A stretch of 64,000 nt of DNA, from assembly GCF_000143535.2 (NCBI RefSeq), contig NC_037321.1:1736001-1800000 (forward strand). Direction: 5' to 3'. Positions within the stretch are counted from its first letter, which is position 1, and each line of letters begins with the position of its first letter. The translations under genes and the position numbers were made by a program. Origin of the DNA: Botrytis cinerea B05.10 (Eukaryota > Ascomycota > Leotiomycetes > Helotiales > Sclerotiniaceae). Positions 35,856 through 48,819 of this stretch are shown piece after piece. Under the pieces are notes generated by a model. It had not been told where the DNA came from, ran no database searches, and saw only the letters and a list, made by a program, of their open reading frames with translations.

Positions 35856-38800
35856 TCAAAGATTATAGCCCTCTGCTCTTTCTTTTCCTTTCCGAGAAGA
35901 CAATACCATCTCCACCTCAATAATGGGAGCCTCGCCTGCCCTATCATGTTCAATGGAATCTGTATCGTCATATCCATCATTATCTATGCCACCTTGGTCA
36001 TCGTGTACATCATCCTCGTTATTATTCTCTGCCTTGTCAATAAGAGGTTGGTATTCCTCATCCGATTCAGCAGCGTTTACATTCGTTCCATCACAGTCGC
36101 CCTTCTCACACTCATCTGCTTTCTCGTTATCTTCTGTCTCGCTAACAAGAGGCTCAAGTCCTTCGTCCGTTCCAGCAACTTCCACATCCGAATCTTCACT
36201 ACTACTACTATTCTCACACTCCCCTCCTTCCTCATCTTTCTTCATCCCATTACTACTCGATCCATTTCCACTATCGTCTTCGCTGATAACCTCATCATTC
36301 ATCGTTGCACCAGTCGCCTCACCCGTCAAAAGATCAATCGCCCCTCCAACATCACTCTCACTAACAAGCAATGCTAAAAAAGCTCTCCGGGTCGGAACTC
36401 CGGTCACCATCACAACTTGATGCAGATCGTTCTCCGGATCCACCAGCATTCTCCTCATATCTTCCTGATTGAGAGGATTTTCATCTTGCAGAACCTCAAC
36501 CGCACGCTCAACATTACCAGCAGTAGCATTGAGAAGATTAACAGCTTCCACGCGCGTCGCTCCCAAGTCTTGGAGTCTCTGGATGGTTTCTTTAGAGATT
36601 GGTTCCTGATATACGTGGTCCTCGTTTTGCTCACTACAGTTAGGCATGCCGCCTTGTTGAGTTCCACAACTACTTATACTAGATTCATATTGAGAAGTTC
36701 TCGGAGATATATTGTTCCTAGCCCTCAAGACATCTATCTTCTCAGCGATACTGTCCGCATTTCCACCACTAGCACCACTTCGTGAAGATTCCCCATGTGT
36801 TTCACCCCGAGATGCTTGACCAGGATAAGGCGCTGCGAACAAATTCGGAAGTGGAGCTAAGATCAATGAAGATCTTCTACGTATTAACTGAGTATCAGAA
36901 GAAGTTCTTGGAATATTTGTACTAGTCTCGCTAGAATTTCTATCACGTCTAAAATTCTCATCTGGAGCTGCTGCGAAAGGCCAATTATCCAAAACTCCCA
37001 CACCCCGTGTCGGAACTGTACTGGATCTCTCGATATTTGAAGATCCTTCATCAGCATCAGTGGAAGAAACGTTTTGTCTTTGCTGTTGGCCTTCTCTTGC
37101 ATACCAATTGTCAAATATTTGCCGCACACGACGTGTTCTTAATAAGTGATTGTTTGCGCGTGTAACCAGGTCAGGAAGAACATCTGCATCGCGCGGTCTG
37201 TTGCTGACTTCTATCATTTCTCTACTGTTCTGTACATATTGGCGTATATCGTCTACTTCGTCCGCGGTAAGATGCGCTTCGAAGTTGTTCTTAGAACTAG
37301 GGGCACCATGTATGATAGCATTACGCTTAAACCAGATTTCCTGCTTGAGAGCAAGAAACCTCCATAATATATCTAGAAGCCCACTTCTAAGAAGCTGTTG
37401 CGTCTCATCTTCTTCCAGCTGTCTTTCAGGTCGTTTTCTTGGAGCGCCTCTAGGCTCTAAAGGTTTTGAAGAATCAGTATCTTCAACATTTTCAGTATTT
37501 TCAACATGTTCAACGTATTCAACATGTTCGACATGTTCAGAATGTGCTGCATTTCCTGCTTCCTCCGAGGTGTCCGAATCAACCTCTCTAACCGTTTCCG
37601 TGGTTTGGGACCCAGGTTCTGAAAGACTGACGGCTTGTCGAGGAGTTCCATTTTCAACAGACACATCTTTATTTCGACTCTGCTCATCACTCATTCCTGA
37701 AATGCCACTGTCATATCGATGATGTCTTTGCAGTCCGCTTTCTGAGCCAGGCGTGCCATTCCCTGTCGCCGGTGGAGCATGTCTCGCCGTTGCTCCTTCA
37801 CTCTCTGAATGGCTTCTTAAAAATCGCCCAAGCCTTAGCCTGTTCCTTGTGAAAAAGCTAGTCTCTTTCTCATTCCCACTTCCTCCTCGCAACTGAGTTT
37901 TGCTTGTCAAGTAAACCATTGTGGGTCCGTAGGGCTTGGGATCAGATGATAGACCATGAAACAATTGGCTTTGAGCAATTCTTGCCAAATTAGTTTTTTT
38001 TTGTATTGTTCCCATAACAAGCTTTGCTTTCAGAATGGAATGATTTATCAGCCGGTAGATTCTCTCTACATTGAGTCTCTTCTCTTTCTTTTGAATTGTC
38101 TCTTCCAATCCTAAATTATAAATATCTGTCGGTTCCGATTCTTTAACATGATTGCGGGAGTGATACTCCTCGGTGCATTCTTCAGAAAGTAGTTCTCCAA
38201 TAATGAGTGAATCCGATTGTAACCCTCTTGTCTTTGCCGCAAGTCCGAGGTGGGTATCAAACTCTGACTGAGGATACTGGTATGCATTCCTAAAGTGTGG
38301 ACCTTCGCCCGCTCCGACAAGTGCAGGGTACCGCTCATGTTTTCCATGTTTGTCTTCCGAAGATTCCCTTTCTTTCTCGCTTTCCTCTTTTTCCATAGTT
38401 TGCAATGGCCTCTTAAATTTATCACAGATTCCTTCACTGTCTTCGTACCCATCACTGTCTTCAATTTCTCCGTTCCGGGCTTTTTTCTTGAATTTCTCGC
38501 AAGAAGATTTACCCTTGATAGATTTCAGGGGACTTTCAACCATAGCTCGCAATTTATCGTGTTTGTGGCTAGCCATAAATAATTTCGATGGACTATCAAT
38601 CGAACTACTCTGGGTCGTATTTCCGGTCTCTCCCTTTGATTGAATGGCATCTATTTGAAGGCCAATGTACGATCGTGTAGAATTATTGTCGCTGTTGAGC
38701 TTCTTCGTGAAGTCGTGATGGCATTTTGATTTAGATTCCGCACTCGAGGTATCAAGCCGATTGCATTGGGTTAAATCTTCAGGATGAAGCTTGACGATAG

Positions 38801-40495
38801 ATTCGGCATAGGAATCATTGCCTCGAAGGTTCCGCCTCGTATCAATTCGATAGGTACCATTCAAATCACTCAGGTACGCCATGTCCACCGTTGGATCATA
38901 CTCAGGAAACGGTTCCGCAGAAACGCTAGAACCACCATAACCAAGATCTATGTCATACTGAAAATTACGACGAGAGATTCTCTCGCTAATCCTCTTTAAG
39001 CATTGTTTCAAAGTGTCTCTATTTGGTAAACTCCCTCCACGAAGATGAGGACGGCATTCTGAAATAGGTGAAGTTGAGTCTCTAACATCTGCTATCGATA
39101 GAGCATTGCAAGGAGTCCCGAAACTTGTTGCACTTCCGAGGCCAGTTGAAGCTAACTGCTCCGGGTATGCCTTAAATGGAATGATTTTTGAAATGAAAGA
39201 AGTTGCTTCTTCACTGTCCGACCTAGAATCAACTTGTAGGGTGGGACTTTCCTTCACGACAGGCCGTTGCAAAACTTCATATAGCTCGATTTGAGCCCAT
39301 GGCCATTCAAAATTTGTACCAGAAGTGTTATTCTGCAAAGAATATGAGCAAGATCTTTCCTTAGTATCTTCTCGCTCCGTTTCAACTTTTTCTGCCCAGT
39401 CTTTGACCGTCTCAAAGCAATCCGGGGTTGGTTTTAGATAAATTGAGACTCCACCCTCATCTGAATCATCAGAAGAGTTGGTGGTTTCTATAGGCTCGTG
39501 TTTCACACTGGCTGTCATGTGTATAGGTATTTGATAGTTGAAATGCTTAGCATTGGCCTGCATCTGCATTTTCCATATTTGTTGATACTGCATAGTTTGA
39601 TAATCAGTTGTCGGCTGTCCATTAGGAATCGCACCCATACTTTGAGGTTTTAGTGGTTGCTGCGTTTGCTTTTGAGATTGTTGGTTGAGCTCTTCAGATA
39701 GTTCGGAGAAATCTGGCCGTATATCAGGCTCTTCTCCAGAGCCATCCTCTGATGCCGAGTCCGGATTGGATTCTTGCGCGAATGCTGGGGGTTGATGGCA
39801 ATCACCATGTAGTTTAATACCACTTAGCCGAATACCAATTGAAGTAAATTGCGCAATTTTCTCATCAGCTTTGCTACAAGGAATGGTATTTGAAGTTTCT
39901 GTAGTTTGTAGTTGTCGAGTCAAATATCCATTGAATATGCGAGGGCGAGGAATGAAGTGAAGTAGTTCATCGTGCTATCAATATGGTATCAGTGAGTGTA
40001 CTAAGCTAAGCGATGGGGTATTCCATCAAATTCGACTTCGGGTGAGACAAAATCTGGACCAGGAGAAACACTTACATTCACCAATCCATGAACATAAAAG
40101 CCACTATCTGGTATGAACCGAGAAGTACCCACGGAAACAGGACAACCTTCGTAAAGCCCCAAATTACAGGCAAATTGTCTAAGAATTTCCTTTAGCGTTT
40201 CGTCAATTAATGGTATATATTCTGCCCCTTCAAAATTTAGCTCGATGTTGATGAATTTCCAAGGATGAAGTTCGTGTTTTCTTGACACGATTTTGAAGGT
40301 GTTGGATATAGATTGCTTGATTATTGTGTTAGAGAGCTTTCCATGACTTAATGTCTTCCTTAAAGCATGAATTGCTCTCGAAAGTGACGAGGGGGTAAAT
40401 GTTAGATGAATAATAATCTCTGATAATTTGGGTTCCGTCAATAAAGTACAAACGGATGGTAGAGCTAAGCTAGATCGAATACCCATATTGACCAA
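35856..40495 (-). CDS. Large uncharacterised protein with C-terminal UBA-like domain
   Basis: Two exons on the minus strand, 40076-40495 and 35856-39974 (101-bp intron), give 1512 residues. The N-terminal 140 residues look globular (SEIIIHLTFTPSSLSRAIHA, then ELNFEGAEYIPLIDETLKEI), but I do not recognise the fold. The centre is long, polar and probably disordered, with acidic clusters, a short degenerate tandem of His-Val-Glu-type units near nt 37490-37545, and RGG-like sites. Near the C-terminus KETIQRLQDLGATRVEAVNL, followed by NVERAVEVLQDEN, fits a UBA three-helix fold; the next 50 residues (GVPTRRAFLALLVSESDVGG) may form a second one. UBA domains bind ubiquitin. A very acidic tail follows. 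The joined intron phase and the long open frame make the gene secure, but the function is unknown; a fungal-specific ubiquitin-binding scaffold is only an inference. Confidence 0.8.
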
Positions 40496-41321
40496 GTACT
40501 CTGATCTTTGCTAAAATGTTTCTTTGTAATAACGACAGTGGTAATGAAGTGGCTATCTATGCAAAGTAAATAAATATTCATGAATATTGAACGAGGGTAA
40601 TGATGATGTGAACGATGATGGTAATGAATTGGTTTGAGCTTTGCAATGTTAAAGTGAGAAATCTGCCTCTTGTTGCCGTTGGTTCTTACCCTAGTCGTCG
40701 CTCAAGATAATGATGAATATTTGGGAGAAATCATACCTTCGCTCCTTCTTCATCCAGAGATCTTCTCAACAATCGCTACTTGGAATGTGTCATCAGGAAG
40801 AACGTCTTGAAAGATCTGCTATATAATCACATTTCTTGTACGGCTGTCATCAATCCAAATATATGAATGCGGACTGTTCCTTTTTGGTGTTCACAATGGA
40901 TCACAGAAACATATCACAGCTATCGGGACTTGTAAATATTGATTTTGTGCCTCGTACAGTGGCTCATAATCAGCAGACATCATCGTACCAAAATACTTTT
41001 AGGCAAATACCCATCATAACGGCCCTTCAAAAAAATAATCCCCAACATTTGGTTTTAAATCCATGTTATTTGAGTTGAATCTCAATCATCGCATCCCATC
41101 GTTAGCTAGTTTCATACCCAGATACTCGTAAATAAAGTAATAGACAGCCAGAAGCAAATAGCAAAGACTCGTCCTAAAACAAAATTGTTCTGAAAATTTT
41201 GTCATATCTGTAAACGCCGTCTTAGTAGTAAGAGAATGATATGTATATCCTGCAAACATCCTACAAAAAACATAATGTATATAATGGCTTTACGAGCAGC
41301 AACGCTAAAACAGTGAGGTCT
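40496..41321. other. Intergenic region between the GTPase 3' end and the UBA-like gene 5' end
   Basis: About 825 bp, both neighbours on the minus strand. It contains ATGATGAT-type words at 40595-40625 and CT-rich bits but no supported gene or RNA. Confidence 0.45.
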
Positions 41322-44300
41322 CTAGGCGGAAGGGAGCTCAGAAGTTTCGGTCAAAGTAGTTTCGGTTGAGACAGCTTCAGTTGAGGCAGCCTCGGTAGGA
41401 GGAAGAGTGGTAGAAGAAACTTCAGCAGCTGGAGCATCGATATCCATTTTAGAAGATTCGATTTCAGGAGCTTCTCGATACGTTTCAGACTCCTCGTTAT
41501 TGCTGGTCTCTTCATCTGCGGGATGCTCATTTCTGACAGCAATTGCCTCTGACGTATCATCTCTTTCAGCACCAACATTGAGTTCGTCATTACGAGCTTC
41601 ACTGCCTTCGACAAGTTCATCACCCTTCTCATCACTCAATTCTTCGACTTTGAAACCCTTCATGGCCTCATCCTCTTTCAAAGATTCAGTCTCTTCAGAC
41701 TCTTCTTCCTTCACGCTGTTAAAAACCTTCTCCGCTTCATCTTTTTCATAGGTCTCCAATGCACGAGCAACTTGCAATCTCATATGACGTTCCCATTTCG
41801 GCATTATTTTACCACCAACTTGAGCACCATTGAGGACCTGCAAATAATCTCTGCGCATAAGCAAATAAACTTCGTCGGTCTTGTTGTTCATACTCTCCTC
41901 AACTCGTCTACACATCTTATCGAGACTTCTTTTGACTTCATCGCAACTTTCTTTGAATATAAAGATGCGTTTCTGATCAATTTGAGCATGCAGATGGTCT
42001 TTCATGCGCATATACATGCCAGCTCCTTTAAATAATGTCAATACTAAAATGAATAGGAGAGCAAGATTTCAACGTACCTCTTTCACTAGCACAGTATTGA
42101 TAAGAAGGTGCCAAGTTCCTAGCAATTACAGGCACAAATTCTCGATTGGCATCACGTTGAAGATTGTTAATAGCTTCGACCATTTCCGTGGTCAAGATCG
42201 AGAAAGTTGCTTCGTAAGTTCGAAGTTGTTGAGACAGCATTGACAAGCCAGCAATTTCAGAACGATTTTTGCAGCTTCTACTCTCAACTGCCTGATGAAA
42301 TTTCTTCAGGATCAGATTGGCGTTTGTAGTAAAGCTACGCAACACAGAGGGAATTCTACGGGAAAAGTTCTTCTCCCAATGGCTTGCCAGGTATTTCATG
42401 ATTGGCTCCGTCAAATCGCTATTAAAATCATATGTACCTTTGGCCGTAAGTTTTGCATTCTTTTGGAAACTATAAGATAGAGACTTACCACTCTTGTTTC
42501 CATAAACACCATTTCTACGAGTGACAGCTAGTATCTTTAGTATAATAATATGATTTTTCTGAAGAGAGCTTACCTTTGTATGTCTGGAAATGCAAACCGC
42601 CGGCTGCACGATCAATCTTGTTAACAGGGGAGCCCCATTTTGTAACAATTCCAGGAGCTTGGTCCACAGCCAAGGGAATTACTTCGCTGAACTTTTCGAA
42701 AATATTCTCGGTCAGTGCATCTTTCATTTCCATAACACACTTTCCTACGGCCTTGTCGAGGGTTTCCTCCAACTCCTTTACGTTTTTCTGAAGCCAGCCC
42801 GCCTCGGCGGCCTTTTGCGAATCTGAAAGGTTAACATTGGTTTCATCATTATTGGACCATAAGGACAAGGACAACACAAGCTGGAGAAGAGAATTTAAAA
42901 ATCGACGGCAAGCAGCACTTCGACCAGCTTCTGTGAGTTTTTTGCAGTGTGCTTGAAGTTGTGGGATCTAAGGAATCAATTATCAGTTGTTCATAAAATT
43001 GAGTGCTACCAAGTCAAAATACCTCGGTTTCCTGGGCATTACGAAAGCCGGGGATTTTGGCATCCTTTTTCAATCTCCCATTCAACTGTTGATAGGCTCT
43101 GCTACTAACACAAAACACTGGAAGACTCCGAGCCACGGCGTCATAATCCCTGATATCTTCATCCGGGTTGAAATTTTCAGCATCTTCCTCTTCAGCATTT
43201 TCCATGTCAAGTTCCTTGATACCAGTTGCAAAGTCTTGCTGAATAGCGGTCTTTGAATAATTGTTGCGACCATCAATACAGATGGCTCTCATTCTGGTGT
43301 CGATTTCTTTTCTTTCCGCATCGAATCCCTTCAATTCATGTTTGACATCTTTAATCGCAAGCTCAATTGCAACCTTTTCCTTACGGGCTTTCTTCTTGAT
43401 GTCCTTGAGCTCATCAATCTTTTGTTCAATATCCTCGGTTGTTAAAGGCTCGCCTTTGTCGAGTTCCTCTTCCTCAACCTCGGCGTCATTATCAGAAACT
43501 TCGTCTTCTTCATCTTCCTGGTCCTCATCCTCACCGTCATCAATAAAATGGTCTTCATCTTCATCATCTTCGTATCCGGACTTCTTCGACTTCTTGCGTG
43601 ACTTCTTTGGTGAAGAAGATCGCTTTCGCTTAGGAGATTTCTCAAGCTTGGCTTTGGGGGCGTAAACGGTCTTACCCGCATCTAAATCTCGCCTCAGATC
43701 ATCCCAAACATCTAAGCTCTCGTCTGCGTCGTGGTAAATATCATTATACATGGTCATACTCTCTTTCAATTCTGCAATTTTCGCGTTGAGTTTATCAACT
43801 TGCTTGTCGATTTGGTCGATCTTTGCGTTATCTTCTGTCATAACTTCCTCAAGGCCTAAAGAATCTGAAGCTTCAAGGACAGAAATATCATCAGTCTTGG
43901 AGCATATAAATGTAATCCTCGAAAATTGCTATTTATTGATTAGCATTTGCGAGTTGAAAATATCGGTCATATTGGCTTACCCCATCATACTTGAGTTGAC
44001 GTTTAAACGATTCTCCCAAGAGAGACTTCGCAGCTTTATCGTCGACTGCTCGATTGATAGGCGCACAAACCCATAAACCTGGTATCTTATTAGACAAGAT
44101 TCACAAACAGAACTAGGGAATTGGAGCAATACCGGTACATTGTTTCATGTAACCAGCTGCCACAGCGGCGCGAGCTGCATTTGAGTCGTGAACACCAGGC
44201 AAGTCGACAATAACAGCTCCACTAATAATGAATAAGCTTATGAAAGAACGCATAATTAAGGTTCAAGTACTCACGTAGAGAGAGCATCGGCTTTTACAAA

Positions 44301-46584
44301 GATCCTCACAACTTTGATCAAGGGCCAAAATTCCATAGTCTTCTTCTCTTTCTTCTTCTCACTAGTTTTACCTTTCTCCTTGGTAGACTTTTCTTTGCTG
44401 TCAACGTAACACTGAAGTTCCTTATAGAAAAATTCTGGAGAGGACTTCTCAATAGTTTTGGTAGTTCCGAGAACTTTGCCAACGTCGAATTCGGCTAGAA
44501 GCTCCTCTGCGGTGGATTTTGCTAGCATTTCATGCGTTTTGTTGGGGTAGACTAATGAACAGATTTAGAAAGTAAATTGTATAGGATGAAGTATTCTACT
44601 TACCCGCCTTAATCTTAGCATATGCAATTCCAGCTTCGGTTTCTGCATTAGAACAATCTCGTGAGACCTAACAAGAAGTTAGGGTTATCATTTATTAAGA
44701 GCTAGCTCTTTCCTTACATTGCCAGAAACATCAATCAACTCGCTCAGAGAAAGTTCAAGGTCTTTCTTCCAGTCAGATTCTTGGATAAATTCGATCTCTG
44801 CTCGATATTTCTTGTCCGGCTCATCGTTAGAGTTCCATGACATTTCTGTAACAACGGCGGTACAAGCGCGCATACTAGAGACTTATAAGCATTTCAATTT
44901 CTCGGGAGAACAAAAAACATACCAATTAGTAGGCACCAAGCGTTCTTCATCAAGCATGGCATTAATTACACTACTCTTACCCGCACCGGTGTTTCCAACG
45001 ACGCCAATAATTGTAGGTGTATCAACAACCTGAGCTTGTAAAGTTTCTGCAGAAATTATCAGGATGGAAAACCACAATATACTAACACCACTTACCGATT
45101 TGTTGCAGCCAATGGCTTGTATCTTGGTTTCCCTGGGCTTCCGGTACTTGAAGATGTTTTTTCAAACCATTCAGGAAATTGTTTGTTTTCTTCACCTCTT
45201 CTTCCAATACTTCTGGTGAACTATCATCCATGAGTTTCTGAAGTCTAAGCTTTGCGAGTTCGACAGTTTGTGGTTCTGGTTCTAGGCTTCCATTATCATA
45301 TTCGGTCGCTAGGACAAAATCTGCGGGCTCAATAAAGGCTTCATCTTCGACCCTGGAGGCTCGAGGGCCATTGGCCGAGAGACTGAAACTTCCTGGAAGA
45401 GGCTTGGTATCAACGGCATGTTCAGGCGAAGGAAGGCCATAACTTGACGAGGGAAGATTCGACTTTTGAGCATCCTTTGTTGAATAGTACTGACGAGTTT
45501 GAGCTGGCATTTTATCCCAGCTCCTACGCAGGGAAGATTCGACTTCAGCTACTTTATAGTTAGCATAAGCTGGAATGGGACCTCTGGTTTAGAGCAGGCG
45601 TTACCAGGTGTTATGCTTGAGCCTGTGTAGTTTACCCGATGTATTTCGGCAAAGGAATCAAAACCTAAGAGGTAATTCGGTGTGGAAGCATTGCCCGATG
45701 GGAGTGCATTGTTGATATTTTCTGAAGCTTTAGATCCCCAAAATTCGCGCGATTCAGGCGTCAAAACAGTCCATGACTTTTTCAAAGCAGCCTCGATTGA
45801 AGCTGTTCTAGATTAGCTTAGGAATATACAGATTTTACCCTACTATAACTTACCAGGTGTACCTTTGGACGCCCAATGGTTTTCACGATGAGTGTCAGCG
45901 AATAATTCGTAACCAGAGATAGGTTCTGATGCAGGAACACTTAGTTGAGTTGATCCTGATCCCAACAGTCTAGTGGCTGGAAGCCGTCCAACTCCAGGCA
46001 ATGGGCCGGAGATGGCAGGCGTCTCGAAGGGGCTGGGAGAGATAGCTGAGTCAACTGGTTCTGACTTTACCGTAGCCGGCGTCGGCTCAGGGTCGGGCTT
46101 CAATTTTGTTGGTGTCTCAGATGCGGGATGCATGCGATTTTGTGTTGCATTACCAATTGATTGTAATGGCGCTTGCATGATGTCAGAGACATTATCTCCA
46201 GAAGCAGCTTTTAGACTTGAGAAAATGATGATATCGTCATTAAAATGGTTGATCTGTTGCATCTGACTTGTCAACGATACCATGTGAGGTCCTTGATGAA
46301 GTAAAACCTCGACCCCGCATTTCTTGTGGAATGCCTTTCGTACTTTTGCAACAGTGTGTTTGCCTTTGACCTTGAACCAATGCAGATTGTCCGAATCCAA
46401 ATTTGAAACCGTCTTACCAGGCTCAAGCACTGTGTGGAAATGGGTTAATCTGACGAACGGCAATCAATATAAGGAGTAACCTACCGGCTGCCCAAAACTC
46501 GCCCGGTTCTCTCCTAGCCTTTGGTGCCACTGTCAAGGCTTTTTCATGGAACGCGCGATGTAACGCGATTCCATGCTCCTCCAT
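41322..46584 (-). CDS. Dynamin-like GTPase (nuclear GTPase SLIP-GC type) with N-terminal HMG-box-like repeats
   Basis: Fifteen exons on the minus strand: 46485-46584, 45854-46429, 45605-45802, 45096-45551, 44923-45046, 44718-44874, 44604-44667, 44275-44551, 44133-44221, 43981-44078, 43023-43928, 42574-42967, 42489-42527, 42078-42437 and 41322-42025. All phases close, giving 1513 residues. The GTPase domain has the P-loop GVVGNTGAGKSS near residue 456, the G3 motif VDLPGVHDS near 656 and a G4-like FICSKTDD near 720, as in dynamin-like proteins annotated in fungi as nuclear GTPase SLIP-GC. A coiled-coil segment and a Lys/Glu/Asp-rich insert (about 790-870) follow, then helical middle and effector-like parts and an acidic Thr/Glu tail. 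The N-terminus has at least two HMG-box-like repeats (YELFADTHRENHWASK, then KKSWTVLTPESREFW; DSFAEIHRVNY, then RRSWDKMPAQTRQYY). Function is unknown; nuclear or DNA-associated action is an inference. Confidence 0.85.
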
Positions 46585-47252
46585 TGTGAGGCTTTATGAT
46601 GGCGGGATAGTGTGGTGTAGTATTTATCAGTGAAATCGTGGCAATGTTCTGTCTTACGTTGCGGGGAAGCTGGGGTTCATTTGGTACGAGATACGAGATT
46701 GCCCTTCGCTTTTCATATCAATTTGGACGCCCAAGCGTAAGCAATAGAACCTCAGAGTGGATGGAGATGAAGTATATTCTGGGTTTGACAAGGGGTATAA
46801 TTGAGAAATAAGCAAGTCGAGTGTGAGTTCCCAGTCTCAATACAACTTTGTTCTGTTGAGACTTTGTCTTTGATAAGGTTTACGCGACGTGACGTGAACG
46901 CGCGCGATGAATGCGGGGCATGCAAATCCAACTACCAAGGGTTGTTGATCGCGTAATCACGTGATGTTCTCGTCAACAACTTGGTCCGTCGACCGCGAGT
47001 GTTGTGCATTCTTTTGCTACCTCAACTTCCCTCATTCGGTAGTTTTCAAAGCCCCCTTTCCCGTAATCCCTACCTCCCTCGGCCTTATCTTACAACGAGA
47101 GAATCAGCTGAGCACGCGATATCAAACGCGTTGATATTCAAAGTATCGTGCAAAAGGGTTGGAAATCATTCTCGATCGCGAGGGCCATAGATTCTACCCG
47201 TATATATTTTAAATTTCCTTCCACTATCAACTGTAACCTCGATCAATTCAAG
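46585..47252. other. Divergent upstream region of the GTPase gene and the gene at 47253
   Basis: About 670 bp with several CGCG-containing words (ACGCGACGTGACG, ACGCGCGCGATG, GATCGCG) at 46880-47180. No gene was recognised. The CGCG clusters could be shared regulatory sites, for example MluI cell-cycle-box-like elements, but this is speculative. Confidence 0.45.
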
Positions 47253-48819
47253 ATGCCACCAAAGAGGAAAGCTGCTAGTGGCGATAACCCCGACGCCGGT
47301 TCTCCTCAAAGGTCGCCAAATCAAGCGGAAACACAAACCCAAAGTCAGGTGCACAAGCCGAAACGGCAAATAAAGACCGAAGCATCAAATTTTCAAACCC
47401 TGGTACAGTGAGAAACTCCTTTATTCACAGCAGCACTGATATCTGTCTCAGAACTAACCCGGCTTTTTCCAGCTGTCTAAGAAACCTGCATATGTTATTC
47501 TTGATTGGCAATCCACAGATTATGCTAACAACGATGACGATAAAGACGGTGAAGCTGGGACTGAAGATGAAGGCGAAGGTGAGAAGAGTGGCGAGAATAG
47601 TGACGATGGCCAGTTCGCACTCAACGCCTGGGATGACAAAGGCAAATCGGTAAAGGAAGAAGATTTGGATCTTCCGGAGCCAGGAGAGGAACTCGGTGAA
47701 ACATGGTGTGCCAGGGTTTCTGATATAGGCTTTCCAATATCTGAAGAGGGGATGAAGCTTGCTCAAAATTTTGATGGAGAACAGGACAAAAGACGCCCAA
47801 ATTCTTCAGCCGCATTTATGTTCAACGATCTTACCGGTTATGTATTCTCAGAGGCCATTGAAAACTTTGTAAGTTGTAGATTTTGACGTGAATCGTGATG
47901 CTATGTTGAGGCTAATTTCTTGTTCTTGCGCAGCTAAAAGACTTTGTTCTGGACATTCATAAGAAAACAGTTAGTCCCTTTACAAAATGGTCTTATATTG
48001 AAGTTTTGGCGATATTCTTCAAAGCTGGAGATCCATTGATGTGGATGAGTATTTTTATTATCTTTGTCTCCTTCCGAGAATTAGGATCGTCTTTCTCTTC
48101 CCCTCTTCCCATTTCGTTTGCCTTCCCTTGAAAATTAGTGTTTTCATGATCAAGCTGGCTGACTATCTCAATTAGATGTGGATGATGCAGATGGTTTGAG
48201 AGAAATTTGCGATATGATGGGAACGACGATTCTCACATCTTTTGAAATGCTTTCGGGACATGATCTTTTCACCGCAGATTCCGAGATCAAGAACATACCC
48301 ATCATTTGCCTTATCTTTCTAGAATTCTTCGACAATACCGCTACAGATCTTGACTTGAATTGCCAATGCGAAATTCTTCAATTATGTGATGAAGCGGGCA
48401 TTGATCTGACAAAGCAGGTAAAAAAGCAAGTGCAAATCTCTGAGAAAAAGATTAATGGGTGGAGGGAAAAATACAAATCAAAGAAAGAAGATTTCCCAGA
48501 GGCAGATGGTGGGAATGGGTACAAGTTTTGGGCGGAAAAAAAAATTGGAAACTAAAGGATGACGTAAAGCTGAATCCCAAGTGGAATCAAATGGAGAGAC
48601 AGTGGTTTAGATGGGACTGGAAACTTGAGGTACATAGACGAAATTCTCCCAAATTCTTGAACGTAATCAAATTGCCTACTAACCATGATTAAATGGTACA
48701 AAAAATTCAAAAAGAATCATCCAGGGGGTGACTACTATACTCATCAACGTGGGGCTGCATGGGAACTGGATGAACAGTTACATGAGATGTATTCCGAGAC
48801 TTCAAGTGACTTGGACTGA
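47253..48819 (+). CDS. Uncharacterised acidic protein, interrupted by a poly-A frameshift
   Basis: Proposed exons: 47253-47402, 47473-47868, 47934-48048, 48176-48629 and 48715-48819. The start MPPKRKAASG is basic and may be a nuclear signal. PAYVILDWQSTDY, then GETWCARVSDIGFPISEEG and a helical region (FNDLTGYVFSEAIENFLKDF, later MGTTILTSFEML) show consistent coding across three spliced introns. In exon 4 the frame breaks at a run of nine A residues (48536-48544). Upstream, DGGNGYKFWAEKK reads in one frame; downstream, NWKLKDDVKLNPKWNQMERQ continues in the next, so ten As would restore it. If the run is correct, the protein ends at a TAA at 48553-48555, three codons past the A-run. The last intron is inferred from a TACTAAC site and an AAAAAG acceptor. 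No known family was recognised. Confidence 0.6.

Noticed and set aside
35923..36420. 165-codon plus-strand Ser-rich frame
   Set aside because: Antisense of the acidic tail of the UBA-like protein.
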